DNA of 64,000 bases from Ascidia mentula. Lineage: Eukaryota > Chordata > Ascidiacea > Phlebobranchia > Ascidiidae. Location: the NCBI GenBank assembly GCA_947561715.1, contig OX387202.1:5407001-5471000 (forward strand). The letters run 5' to 3'. Numbering within the stretch: the stretch's first letter is position 1; every line of letters starts with the position of its first letter. The translations under genes and the position numbers were made by a program. Below are positions 43,620 through 56,100 of the stretch, piece by piece. The notes under the pieces were generated by a model, which saw only the letters and a list, made by a program, of their open reading frames with translations, searched no databases and had not been told where the DNA came from.

Positions 43620-46600
43620 TGTATATAGGGTTAAATAGTGTCCCAAAGCACTCGAAAAACCCTGGTTTTAAGTTTTACCTCAACGTATCTGAAAAAAATA
43701 ACATTATTATGTCCTTCCATCTTTTGCAACCTCACAGCGGAATACATAACGGCAACACATGGAGTACGAGGCTACCAGAGACCATATTGGTATCAACATG
43801 TAAACGTATAATTGAGGTATACGTTCTTATATTGTACGAGCCAACGTTTCTGATATAATTACACTTTTCGGCCTCCATTGCACTTATAGCACAGCTGCAT
43901 GTAATATTAGCCAACGTAAGACGTGCGACATTCTCCAAAACACCCATTTCCCAAACAATAGTTTTCCTGCAACGCAATGAGTACGGGCACGATTTATTTG
44001 CATGCTTGTAGGCCGGTTAATGCTGTTCATGACTCAAGTCGACTGTTCAAATGCGTTTGACATTTAGGTCGCTTTTAGGCAAACATTCGTCAGCATTATC
44101 CGATAGTAGTCTGCTGCTAAGCAAAGCGTTGGCATATTTAACAACGTCGTGAACTTTGACCTTTTAGCAAGCATTGTAGGCTACATTAACCCAACACATT
44201 TGCAGTTTGAAATACCACAGCGTCACTTTTCAACACAAGTAGGCTACGCTGCAAACAACTTTCTTTTTGTCTTTTGATTCTGATCCTTAAACTATCTGTT
44301 TTACGCTAATGCTGCACGCGTAGCATAATGTATGGGCTTCGTAATACATATTTTTCCACGTAATGTTGCACGCGCAGCATAATGATATTTTGAACTCCAA
44401 CACAATAACATCCTGTTCGTTTTGGTCGTTAAAATGCGAGTTTGCAACAACATACAAGGGATCTCGTGTAGTTAGACACGTAGCACCGATGCTCAATACA
44501 CCCTCGACTGGTGACGTATCGTACTCAAAAATACAAGAGAGCCATCAGCCCTGAATGCCGGAAATGTGATAACCCTCACGCAGTTGTTGTTGTCTGTATG
44601 CGTTTCAAACGAAACAGCACCCTTTGATCAAAACACTTACCTTAGAACACTTCCTCTTGCCTAAATACTACGAAATGAATGCCGTAAGCTTCACAAAAGG
44701 CACAACTGAGATTTTATTCCTTAATTCCTGTTCATCAAACCTTCACTAATGTTTAATTCAGTTTCATCCATTTTTACACTTTTCGGTTGCCAGGTTACTA
44801 TGGTGACACAGTTTCAATCACGCAGACAATGAACTTTTTTTAGGTTAAACCAACATGTTGTTTGCATAACTTGTATCACTGCATTTACGTTTAGAAGTAG
44901 TTTTTCAACAGACAAAATTTCTGACCGATGAGCTAGCTGCACGAAAGCCACGCAATGCGTGTACAAAACCCCTTTGGTATTTGTTTACTTTTAACAAATT
45001 AGGCTACATAAAACTAACAGTGAATAAGCAACTTCCAAAATGATTCCATCTTGGGCCAAGACTAGTTGGTAAGACCAGTTTGATCGATTTTTGACCCCAA
45101 CTTATCTAAGCGGTTTTGATACGTTGCTGCAACGTAGGCTGTAGCATGAGTTGCATGTTTGCATTGACGATTCATATTAACATTATATATAATACAGTTC
45201 TTACAGCCGATCCGGAAATGTACTTATTTTAAAGTTCCTGAGCTCATATGCACATAAATTATCCTACCATTATCATTGTAAGTACTTCACTGGAGGCAAG
45301 CAAGCAATAGCCTCAAGCGTGATCGTTCAAGCGCGCTGAACCGTGAACCAAGTGACGTGCAAGCATAAAAATCGTCCAAAGAAAATGGAAACAAAATAGC
45401 TTCGAGAATTTTTGTCCACAGTACATATTAGCACAGTATTTGAATTTTTCTGTATTTTTTTGGTTTCTTAAAATTATTTGCGTCAATTGAAAATGCGGAT
45501 GATGTTTGTTTTTCTCATAAATTTCTTGACGAAAGAAAAGCATGGCTGTTGTTTGTACGATTGTTGTGATTGGCGTGCCGAGCTCTACATAAGTACGGAC
45601 AAGTGCCGCACTGCAGGACGCAGAAGTAAACAGAGGATTACGTTCTTAATCCCCGGGTTGTGTTTGTTTTCTGGTCTTTGACATTGAACGCCTGATTTGT
45701 TTGTCGTTTCAGTCGATAATTCCGACGGTGGTGCACCGTCATGGGCGCTGTCGCCGTACTTGCAACTTTCTTTCGATTAACATATGTAGCTTATTTAATA
45801 AGCCTTACTACATTACATTGAAAATGTATAAGCAGCAAGCAGCATTGGAAAGGCAATTTACGATGTAAAATATATAGACCACGTTCACTTTCGTCGAACA
45901 TGTGACGTAGCAGCACATATCTTGCTTGCGCCCTGGTGATAAGTGATGATGACGTAACAATGTCAACTTTTGCGCAGAATGTTGTATTGACGTGTGGCGA
46001 AGGTGCTGAAACCGTATGTCCAGAATACTTACAAAATAATGTAAACAAAGTAATTTGAAATTAATGTTGGAGATTTCGTGTAATTATTTAATCAGTGACC
46101 AACTTTGTCTGAAAGAAACTGTTTCAAAACTTCATTGTCAGTAGTTTGTACAAGTTCATATCCTGCACAGCATGCAATATATTGTCGTTAGTTAAAAATG
46201 CAATGCACAAAAATTGTAAATATAGCAAACAGTGGTTTGTATGAATTGTTTGGACTGCAGATCACGATCTTGCCAATCAATACTGCAGTCCATGATGAAG
46301 CTTACAAACATTTAATAATGCAAAACCTATGGGATTTTCATTATTATATTGGATTTTATTCCCAAAGGGTTTTCTTTTTTCAATGCCTACCTGACTTAGC
46401 CCAAACACTACAATATACCAGAAATGGCAAATAAAAAAATGACAGTGTGATTATCATGTCATGTGTCATGTTGATTCTGGAAAATCGTTTAGCCTACCAT
46501 AAGCAAAAACTTTTTTTCTAAGGTTTGATGAAAGAGGTAGAGGTGAATAAAAATATTACTTTAAAAAGATAACAATCGTTCTGCAGAAAATCTAACCAGG

Positions 46601-47401
46601 AAAGTTCATTAGCAAGGTGGTTACCAGTTGGCAAATATGTTGCTTTATGTTTGTACTTTGTTTGCACAAGTGTGAGTGATGTGATTGAGTTGAAATGATT
46701 TTAACTTTTAGATAAAATGAATATCAGCTTAAAAAATTGTGGTGCACAAAGTAAATAAACTGCCTTTTAACTTGAGTATGGTTGAACATAACGAAAATAG
46801 TTGCCCTGTCATAGTTTGAAATTAAAACTTGCCCAAAGTTGTTTTTTATTGAAATTGTATATATATCTATTCGGAATAGTACTAGAATATAAAAAGTTAG
46901 CAGACATAGAAATAATGCACACAAAGAGATAAAATCTTAGGATCAGAAAACCTACCGAGGTTATGTTTATAGGCTGTGAATTGTGGCGAAAATTGATCAG
47001 TGACTAAACATATTTTTCACTTTTATAATTGAAGATTTGTGCATGTCCCACTTTCACCAGTGGTTGCTGCAAGTGTTTTTATGTTTGTTATCCACTGTAA
47101 TTTAATTATTTTCAGGAAAACCAGGTTTCCTTACCTGTTTTCTTTAAGGCATGGCAGTGTTAGTTTTAAATTATGCATGACTATAATGTGTGGATCCTAA
47201 TAAATTGGTGTCACAGTGACACTGGTAGAAGGACAATGCTCAGTTGAGGGATAGATTCTGCCAAAGTTACGAACCAGTGTTACTCTTTTAAATAAAATGT
47301 ATATAATGTTTTTGTAAATATTATCTATTTAGTTGCAAAGGTTGCTGAAGTCATATTGTCTATTGCCAAACTTTGTAACACTGCTGTTACATTTTTAAAA
47401 T
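43620..47401. other. Intergenic / 5' region of the 47.4-kb gene
   Basis: No coding gene supported. At 44,310-44,390 a 20-base element (TGCACGCGYAGCATAATG) occurs twice in tandem orientation. A possible leader exon preceded by GTTTCAG lies near 45,711, in a locally GC-rich patch with GGTGGTGCACCGTC; whether it joins the gene at 47,402 is unknown. Confidence 0.4.
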
Positions 47402-49244
47402 ATGACATCTTGCACATCAAACTTGGACTGTCCAGGACTTGAATTTTGCTGTGAAGGCATTTGTTGCGATGATCCTTCAAGTTATATAGACCTTGGGTAA
47501 GAGTTTCTCATCATTATTTAATGTGGAATGGCATCATTTTACACTACTAACAATATATACATAGTTAGTTAATTCACAGCACTGATGATGAGCACAGCAG
47601 TGTTCGAAACGTTTGCTTAGTAATGATTAGCATATTAGCTTTGGTCTTTACTATTCCGTGTAATTTGCTCTCAAAATTTTCGCACCTGAGTATATATATA
47701 CCACAAATGGCACCTGTATACTGGACAACAGTGATAATCATTAATTGTTAATATTGCTTTCCAATACCTTGGAATATAAATATTATCACAGCTGATATAA
47801 TTCAGTATTATAAATATGATAAATTGTGCCCAGAAGGGTTGTGGCCTACACTGAATAGCAAATGGGTATGACTATTTTTGTGGTTGATTTTTTCACAAGA
47901 CAAACCTGCATTTTTTGCTGCTTGTTGAGCCAAAATAATGAACAAATGATCCCTAGAGGCAACTAAAGCAAATAACCAGTAAACAAATTTGACCTAACTA
48001 CATAGACCAAAGGTGGAACCATTAGAAAAACTTTATTGAATGGCAAGTTTGTGATTCATTTTTCCACTAAATCTGTCTCAACATTCTGGCACTTTTTTAA
48101 ACAAAGCTTCAACAATACCAATCGACTAACAGACTATAAACCCTGAAAATCACAACAAAATTGCCCAAAACGCGCCAACATTTGCATTAGCAACAATCTT
48201 TGCACCTGTATCCATATATCCGCAATGCGGCTTTTTCATATGACCAATGCATTTTTTGCAGGATTGGTGTGATCATTGCAATTGTTGTTGTGATATTTGT
48301 CTGTATCACGGGTTGTGTTGTGGCGGTATGCTGTTGCTGCAAACGACAAACCAACCAAGGTTATGTGAGAAGACCAAATGTTGCCACCACCACTGTACAC
48401 AACACACAAACAGTTCAAGGTAATAAAATAAAGGGTTATAACTTTGCTCATTCCAGTCGATATAACTATATGGTGGTGGTTTCAACATCAGGGCCATATA
48501 CAATGTAGCTTAGCCTTTCTTTAAATGTTCATTACGGTAATTTTTTGTGATATTTATTAATGGTAATATTAATAATGTGGACATTTTTTAGTTTACTACT
48601 GGGTGCTGCAATTGTTTTTTTCTTTGGAGTGCCGTAAGCCCAAAACAGTTTGCTATAGACTGTAGATATATTCAATTCATATGTTTTGTGCCACAAACAT
48701 CATTTTGCACTTGTGCTTATAACTATTTTTGGGATACATACATAAGTTTTGAACTTTACCTACAATTTACAGCGTTCAGGCTGGAGTTATGAATTATTCA
48801 TACACGGCATAATTATGAGAATGCCAAGTTTTCAACAACACATAGGCCTTTGTACTTAATATGTTGTATTATATTAAAGTTATCATTGTTCACATTTCAG
48901 CTGTTCAGTATCCACATGCATCCTACCCACCAGCCCAACCTGCTCCTTACGCTCAAACCCAGCCTGCTCCTTACCCTCAAACCCAACCTGTCCCTTACCC
49001 TCAAACCCAACAAGCCCCTTACCCCAATGTTCAGCCCACCCAGTATCCAGTTGGTCCTTCGTACCCTGATCAACAACCGCTTGTACAGCAGCATGGTCTT
49101 GGTGAAGCCCCACCCATGGGACAGGGCTACTCCTTGGGTCAACAGCCTTACCAACCAGGTTATACTGCACCACCACCAACTAACCCACATTACAGTGAGT
49201 CAAAGTTGGATCCAAATGCTCCACCACCCCCTTATACTGGTTGA
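47402..49244 (+). CDS. Shisa/CYYR1-like single-pass membrane protein with PPxY tail
   Basis: Three exons (47402-47496, 48262-48419 and 48901-49244) join to 198 codons. Exon 1 gives a short Cys-rich head (SCTSNLDCPGLEFCCEGICC); exon 2 gives one membrane span (GVIIAIVVVIFVCITGCVV) followed by a Cys cluster (VCCCCK), a usual palmitoylation setting; exon 3 gives a Pro/Gln/Tyr-rich cytoplasmic tail ending in PPPPYTG, a PPxY motif that binds WW domains of NEDD4-type ligases. This layout is that of the Shisa/CYYR1/WBP1/VOPP1 superfamily. A TAA lies in frame just before the ATG, so the usual cleavable signal peptide is lacking and the span would act as the anchor. A polyadenylation signal AATAAA lies near 49,625. 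Confidence 0.8.
47582..47665 (+). repeat. Interspersed repeat fragment with hammerhead-like core
   Basis: In intron 1 of the Shisa-like gene stands CTGATGA, then GAGCAC-AGCA-GTGTTC (a 6-bp stem and loop), then GAAAC (47582-47610): the order of the hammerhead ribozyme core. One extra T follows CTGATGA, and stems I and III were not found. The following sequence, to about 47,665, matches a second fragment at 53,705-53,790. Confidence 0.45.
48925..49040 (+). repeat. Coding 24-bp minisatellite (PAPYxQTQ repeats)
   Basis: Inside exon 3 a 24-base unit coding for Q-P-A-P-Y-x-Q-T is repeated about three and a half times with small changes (PAPYAQTQ, PAPYPQTQ, PVPYPQTQ, QAPYPNVQ). It stays in frame and lengthens the proline-rich tail. 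Confidence 0.8.
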
Positions 49245-50384
49245 GGGTCTCCACAGTTAATCTGTTTGAACTTTCGTTAATCATTCAAATGTCTTCATGC
49301 ATGATTATGTAGCAATATATTTTTGTTCTGGTTTTGGTATGAGTACAATTGCGAAAGCCGTATGTTTTGTGTTAACATTGCAGCTATGCTTACACAGTAT
49401 CTTCTGTTTATAATATTGCCTTTTACTTACCTACACTTAAAAAGTTTTTGTAATATTGAAGTGTAAAATGGTGTTGTGTACTTTGAGTGTGAACTTTGTT
49501 ATGTTTGTGCTTATTTCTTGAATTTTGTATGTAAGTATTTTTAATTTTTTAAATCAATTTGTCAGATGCAAAATCAACAAAACGTTATGTGATTTCTATG
49601 AATCCTTTTAGAAGCCTCTGTAGCAATAAAATGTGGGTGTTTACATAACACTGTCAGATCAATCTTAGTTTTATTTTGCAAATCACCTCACAAAATATAC
49701 TTACTTTTCTGGTGGGCTTTGATTATCATTGGCATATTTGCTTCTGATTTCTTTTTCATTTCAATTTGGGTGCATCTTTTTCCCCAAGTGAAGGTGCATT
49801 TTTATGAGTGGTTTGGTAAACTGAGTGGAAACTTGATGTTTTGCTTTTGTTTTACCCTCCTGTTGCATCTTTTACTGTTTCAACATCAATCATGTGCTTC
49901 TGTTTTTTGTGCTTCAAATTAATCTGAAGTGTGCTTTACGTGGATGTGTGGTTGATGGTCGATACTGGAAGTAGAAAACCTTCACTTTATTTCTCTTAGC
50001 ATTTTTTGCGTTCACATCCACTGGATGACACAAATTATCCTCGAATACGAAATTACATTTTTGTTTGATGATATGTCACCCTTTTAAATAAAACTACTGC
50101 AGATACATTTGATGCACTATGAGTTGGGGAGACTAGTAGCAAAACCTTGTGTCACTTTGTGAATCTGCAAAAAAAGTTAGGGAGACTTGTAGCAAAACGT
50201 AGCAAGAGTCACTTTGTGAATCTGCCAAGGTCGTTAATTTCGCATGTTTTATACATTTTGGCAGCTGTCAAAATTAGGAAACCGAGTTTAACACGTTTTA
50301 TGAATCACTACGAACAAAACTTCCACAGACTTGATGAATATTTCACCACCAAACTGAAACAGATCCAAAATCAATGGTTGCAAC
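49245..50384. other. 3' UTR and intergenic
   Basis: It contains the 3' UTR of the Shisa-like gene up to the AATAAA near 49,625 and about 700 bases with nothing recognised. The AGGGAGACTTGTAGCAAAAC-type phrase at about 50,129-50,210 is a short tandem duplication. Confidence 0.5.
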
Positions 50385-50925
50385 CAGGGGCGTATCCAGG
50401 AATTTTTAAAGGGGGGGGTCCAAATTTGTTTAGGGAATTCCCCGATTTTCAAGTACAAACTAAGTATAAACTATTGTGGGCGAGAATCGCAAAATACGAA
50501 CGCCGGTGTTCGCGTCAATCGTCACATAAACGGTGGCTTTCTGGCTCGCGCAATTGTGTAACGCTATGGAAAGTTTAACAACTAAACTAATTGACTATCA
50601 CGCAAATAAATCGCTTGTCATTACAACGTGGCCACTGAAAAACAACGTTTCGTCCATGAACTGACGAAAAATGACACTTGTTTCGTAACAATGCAACATG
50701 TTTGGTAACAATGCCAAGTGTTCGGTAGCAATGCTCCCTGTTTGGAAACAATGGCGAATGCAACACGATGCGGTTTTTACGTCAACGTCAAAGAAAATTT
50801 CTGGTTTTCACGCAGATTTTCACAAAAAATACAGTGGCGTTTGTTTAGTTATCAAAAAAGACCAAAATATTTCACAAAAGGGGGGGGTCCGGACCCCTCG
50901 GACCCCCCCCCTGGATACGCCCATG
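50385..50925. mobile_element. Non-autonomous hAT element (541 bp) with 8-bp TSD
   Basis: The ends are CAGGGGCGTATCCAGG on the left and CCTGGATACGCCCATG on the right, 16-bp terminal inverted repeats with one mismatch, followed inward by G-rich runs. GTTGCAAC flanks both sides (50377-50384 and 50926-50933), an 8-bp target duplication. CAGGGGCG ends plus 8-bp duplication are the hallmark of hAT superfamily elements. No transposase motif is found; the short open frames inside have no hAT signature. The near-perfect ends suggest recent movement. Confidence 0.9.
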
Positions 50926-50933
50926 GTTGCAAC

Positions 50934-52100
50934 CATTTTGATCTAATTTCCCACTTTCAATCATTTTTCCCACCAGTAGCATACCAGTGTTAAAGTTATG
51001 ATTATATTCTTGCACTGCGCTTTATATCTGTTGTAATTTTGTAGCATTTTTACTACATTGTATTACCAATTGCATGACATGTAGTGAATACGGAACATAA
51101 CAACTTTTGTATAATTTGGTGCCGATTTAAATACCTATAATACAACCCCATAATTTCCCACAAGTAAAAAAATATACTGTAATGATTGACCAAAAGACAA
51201 AGCTTATTACATAAAATTCAGTTGCAAAATGCAAGAAATTTTGTTGAAATTTTGCGTTTATTTATTGGACTTGGAAAACAGAGCAATTAAAGTCTTATTG
51301 CGTCAATAGCATTATGATAGGCCTATATTTTATCAATTTTATGGTCTGCAGGTTGTGTGAAAGGAAGTGGTTTTAAAGATAATGGGTTGGGCGACCAACG
51401 TCATGTTAACGGTGTTCAGTCGTATGTGCGTTTAGTATTCCACACAGAATTCTTTGCATTGCTGGGAAAAAATAATTGACCGCAATTACCTTCGACTGGA
51501 TTTCTGTATTTTTGCGAAGGGCAAAATTATTTACAAATCAACTCGTCAGAATGTTCGTGTTAAAAACAAGCCGAAAATCCAACAACTTATCGGTACGCAG
51601 GTGCCAAAAAATTTGCGTGATCGTCAAAACAAAACAAAGTATATTTCTGCCTCGGATGAAACTTGCATTATTGACGTGCAGCTTATGTAGAGTATAAGTG
51701 AGACTCCTGCGTCTACAATACATTTGCTGGGTGACGACTTTTTGATTTTAGCGATTTGACTTCATTGGATGTTATTCAAGGGCGAAATCTGTACCTTATT
51801 GAGAACTATTTTCATATCAGGCATTCAAATTGCATTATCCGTGCATTTGATGCAACTTGGGCAGGATAATTTTTTAATTTACGAACACCTGTCCCAGCGT
51901 TGGCAAACTTGTCTCAATTTTTTATTTTTTTTTTATTTAAAAAGAAACAGTTTCCACATAAAATATCATCATGTAAACACACAATAAAATAATCAGGACT
52001 TGCAACTCAACATTTCACTCTCCAACCAAAATGCTGATGCATCACGATCCTTACCCCGCCTGGTTGTTACAAGCCATGCAGTCTTAAACCAGACTACATA
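50934..52100. other. Intergenic, nothing certain
   Basis: Two overlapping open frames of 73-78 codons lie at 51,454-51,697 (+), with no motif and no clear splice partners. Nothing else was recognised. Confidence 0.4.
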
Positions 52101-52158
52101 ATAATACACAACACAAAGGTCACTTATATCGACGATTTAAAACACAGTAAAGCATATG

Positions 52159-52945
52159 TCACGTTGCTGTGATGGCAGCTAGGAACTCATGAAAATCGAT
52201 TAAACCATCTCCGTTCAAATCAACTTCCTGCATCATCTCGTCCAATTCCTCTTCACTGGGCTCACGTGACCACTTGCACATGACGTCACGCAGGTCTTCT
52301 CTGGTGACGAAACCATTGCCGTGACGATCGAAGAGCTGAAAAGATTGTGATACGCTGTTGTAGTTTCACGATGAAAAGCAACGTAGATGAATTTAGTTGC
52401 AACAAATATTGATACACCTAGCTTCAATACTTTTTATCAACCACATTTAACCCTTGTTACTTAAACTTTCTTCACCAACTTCCATCTGTAATCGAATAAA
52501 ACACGTAAATTATAATACAAAGGACAACAAAAGAATGCATTGTAAAATGGCTGAACAACAATTAAGTTTATACAGTTTAACTCTTTGTATGGTTTAAAAA
52601 CATGGTAAAATCCTCACATGAAGGAATGCAAACCTTAAACGCATTTTTCAAATCGTCGTCGTTCAAACCTCCAGAGCAAAGTTGTTCCACGAAGAAAGAA
52701 AACACGTCGGTGTCGATACCGATATCTTGTTTCTTCTCTTCCATGAACTTACAAGGTTCCGTCAAGTCAGCGAGTTCCTTGTTAGTGATGTGCATCCCAA
52801 AGTTGCGCAATACAGACTTCAAATCTGATTCCTCAATATGACCCTTGCCGTTCGAATCAAAAAGTTGAAAAACATTTTCCAATTCTTTTTCGTGCCATTG
52901 TACTTCGAATTTAGGAGAGAACGAATTGAGAATGTCGATTTTCAT
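52159..52945 (-). CDS. EF-hand protein, left copy
   Basis: Two exons, 52634-52945 and 52159-52335, give 162 residues. EF-hand 1 has the loop DSNGKGHIEESD, a middle hand is degenerate (around EPCKFMEEKKQD), EF-hand 3 has DRHGNGFVTRED and EF-hand 4 has DLNGDGLIDFHE with the usual Glu at position 12. Hands 1 and 3 have Asp at position 12, which is expected to alter Ca/Mg preference. The layout is that of the calmodulin/troponin C/centrin superfamily, but no orthologue is assigned. Exon 1 is followed by GTTTGC, a poor donor, conserved as GTTTGG in the right copy. It is transcribed away from the right copy, with a TATA box at 53081-53088. Confidence 0.85.
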
Positions 52946-53080
52946 CTTTTTGATATTTCTTGCTTGTTGAAGAATTTCTTGAATATGAGTTGAACTACAG
53001 ATTTGTAGATCGACTTGTTCCTTCTGCTTTCACCGTTTTCAGTTGGTGCAACAGAATGAAGGTTGAATGATCGTAGGAGG

Positions 53081-53088
53081 TATTTATA
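53081..53088 (-). promoter_or_regulatory. TATA box of left EF-hand gene
   Basis: TATAAATA on the minus strand, about 140 bases before the start codon, inside a stretch (53,000-53,140) that is conserved as the reverse complement before the right copy, where the TATA box is at 59660-59667. Confidence 0.65.
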
Positions 53089-53189
53089 AGAAAAGCACTG
53101 CAGAACGTGGAAAAAAGGTTGGCTTGAGGCAAAGAAGGAGGGTGTCCTTTTTTTTTAGGTTGGGAAACAAAAAAATTTAGTTTCAAGTC

Positions 53190-56100
53190 GTGTTAAGTGT
53201 TTGTTTGCATAAACTATGTGCTCGTAACCTACGTATAGTTTGGAGCATAGTTTTATAAAGTTTGTTTCGTGTCGTTTTGTGTTATGTTATTGCTTCAAAT
53301 TGTTTTGTTCTTTTCTTATTTTACGATACTAAATGTATAGTTACGTAAATCAAAACTTGCAGCGATCTCAGAATAATCGCACTATGATGCATTGAACGAA
53401 TACAAGGCTTTTAACATCCAAGTCGCTTGTGCATTATTGCTTAAACTTAGAATGTAACTAAACAAGCAACATTGGTATCGTAATCTTCTTTTAACTTATT
53501 GAAGGTGGTTGATAGCTGGGGACAATCTGCATCTTTATTAGCGTGAAAATAATTTGCTTTGGGCAAACAAAAAACATACATTATGTCGGGAATAAATATC
53601 TGCTACCTCTTTATGGTTGAAATACTTTCAGTAGCCTCAGGTATAAACAATCAGATGACAAAATCAAAAGTCGACAATTAATTGTTGTCTGAGTTTTAAT
53701 AACAATGATAATAAACACAGCGGCGTTTGAAATATCTGCTTCGGCATTAGTAGCATATCAGTTTTGGATTTTTCTTTATATTGGTGTCTGTTGTGCGTAA
53801 AAAACGCACTAATATATTTCATTCACTGAAGATAAGATCTCCAGTATAAAAGTCGTTTACATATAGCTGCTTACAAGGTAGAAAACAACGAGCCCTTGCA
53901 TCGCTCATTTCCACTGATTGACACTGATTGAATTTGGAATGGTTTATTTTTGGTCGAAAATACAAAACATCAATTTTTTGGGGGGGTTGTATTGATTCAT
54001 CTTTTTTTATCCAAATCAATAATTACATGCCCTCAAAGGGGATATTTTTGGTAAGATTTTATTTTTAGCACATTGAAGGAATTAATCAATCCAAAAATAC
54101 TACCCATGTGGTAACCTACTGAAATCGAATGACTGCAAATCTATTTTAAGTGGAAATTGATTTCTGTTTTACAGCAAAACAGATTCTAATATCAATTTTC
54201 CTTACAAGAAGGTCGTAATGAGGACATTTCGGGACAAAGTTTGTTGGAAGTTTGTATAATAAACATACATTAAAATGTAAAGTTTTGCCCAGCAGTTATC
54301 TGTAAATTACCCACCGGAAAAAGACATTTTATGCAGCATACACAAATCACTATACCTACATATTTGACGCAACTTGCGTCAACACAAGCCGATATCTAAA
54401 CATAAGAATTGATTTTGCTGCTGATATCTCGTCAATTCCATTCCATGATCTTACAAATTGTCCGTCTCAAGAAAATTTTAATCAATTTTATAACCAGCAT
54501 GACGTAAATCGATGGGATTTCACTGGTAATGGGAAGGCAGTCAACGTCACTCCGACCGTAATCAGTCATGCGGATAATATTCAGTAAAGGTTTACTTGCA
54601 TAAGTCCTACACGTCCCCGTCTTTTTGTTACATGATGTTATTATTAAGATGTCACGGAACAATAATTGATAATTTATTCGCAATGATGTTTTGCGGTCCC
54701 TATAGTTGAACTTCCCAATCCACGTCACGAAGATCAATTTGCCCTCATGCAATTCGTTTGTGTGTAATTCCCGTTGAGAACCTTAAATACCTTGTGTCAT
54801 AGGTTTGTTGGGTTTAAAATGCGCCACTTTTAACAACTTTATTTAAATTTACATTGAAGGCTTGGTAAATTAGAGCTGGATAGAAAGAGATACGTAAAAA
54901 TGATCTAACTTCGTATGATACATAAAAAAAAATGTTGTTACGACGCTTGTAGAACACACTATATGTTATATCGGACCATCAAAAAGGAAAAAAAATATTA
55001 AGATCGAACAACAACACAGTTTAGTACCGCGGCCTGAAATACAGATCGGGACATTGTGAGTCACAATACACACAAGGATATTGAAATTGTTCTGAAACCA
55101 GTCTGCTACAAGAAGTGCACTACAAACAAAAAATGTTATATGTTTAGCTGTTTGTAGTAGGTGCTTAAAATAAAACGAACACCTACACGACAAAAAAGAC
55201 TTCTTACAAACATAGAATCTATTTTAGAAATGTTTATTTATTTACTCTTTGTTATTAAATTTTGTTAATGGCATGACAGGTGTATTTTTTGTTCTTTTTA
55301 CTGAATTCAAGTAATCGATCAACACCCAATTTGACCATCGCGTGGCGTCCTGACTGTGCGTCTCGTTTTAATTATTTTTTAGATGAAAATCGATTTCTTT
55401 TTTCTTAGGTGCATAAATATTTCAATTCAAATTTTTCGACAATCCGCACAAATCGACGTTTTGCAAGCAAAGGTAGAGTATGTGATGTAAATGTAACTTC
55501 GAGACGTTTGAATTTATTTTCGGTGTCAAAAACGCACCGTATAGCAGTTGAATTTAGATATCTCCCACCAAGTGAGATATCTCTATAGGTAACATTTATA
55601 ACTACAAATGAAAAAATGGAAAACATATAGGAGAAATTAAAATGTAAACAACAACCCATTTTTAGGATATATCACTGAAAACGGGTAATGCGTATCAAAG
55701 AAAGTTGCAGTGGGAAAATGCAATTGCAATTTACATGACGAGTTAACATGCGTTACCACAAGTCTAATCTTGGGGAAAATATTTTTAAATTGTTCGTGCC
55801 ACATTACCGACACTTGCGTCACGCCGCACAGTTTAACAAACGTAATTGACTTGTATGGAATGTGAACACCGTCATGAGTTAATTTACGAAGGATGCGGCC
55901 ACAAAAAATCTCATTGAGGTCAATTAGATTTCTGCAGCCACGTAATAACATCACGGCATAAAATATTATGTTATGACTCATAGTCATGAACGGATCCTGT
56001 CCGCATGACTTAACAGCGAACAACTAACGTTGGTCAACATCGTATTGCAAGTGAAATCCCTTTGTTTCACGCCATGTTGGTCATGAAATTGATGTAAACT

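Noticed and set aside
48883-49190. Minus-strand frames over the Pro/Tyr repeat exon
   Set aside because: They are shadows of the repeat-coding exon of the plus-strand Shisa-like gene, whose phases and splice sites fit.
50147-50993. Open frames inside and next to the hAT element as transposase
   Set aside because: They lack hAT transposase motifs and cross the terminal repeats. The element is non-autonomous.
51454-51697. Two overlapping plus-strand frames of 73-78 codons
   Set aside because: Both frames are open over the same bases, and neither has a motif or convincing splice partners. Left as unassigned.
54432-56023. Minus-strand frames of 106 and 128 codons in the EF-hand spacer
   Set aside because: The mirror copies in the other arm are not open at the same places and no motif is visible; chance frames in decayed repeats.
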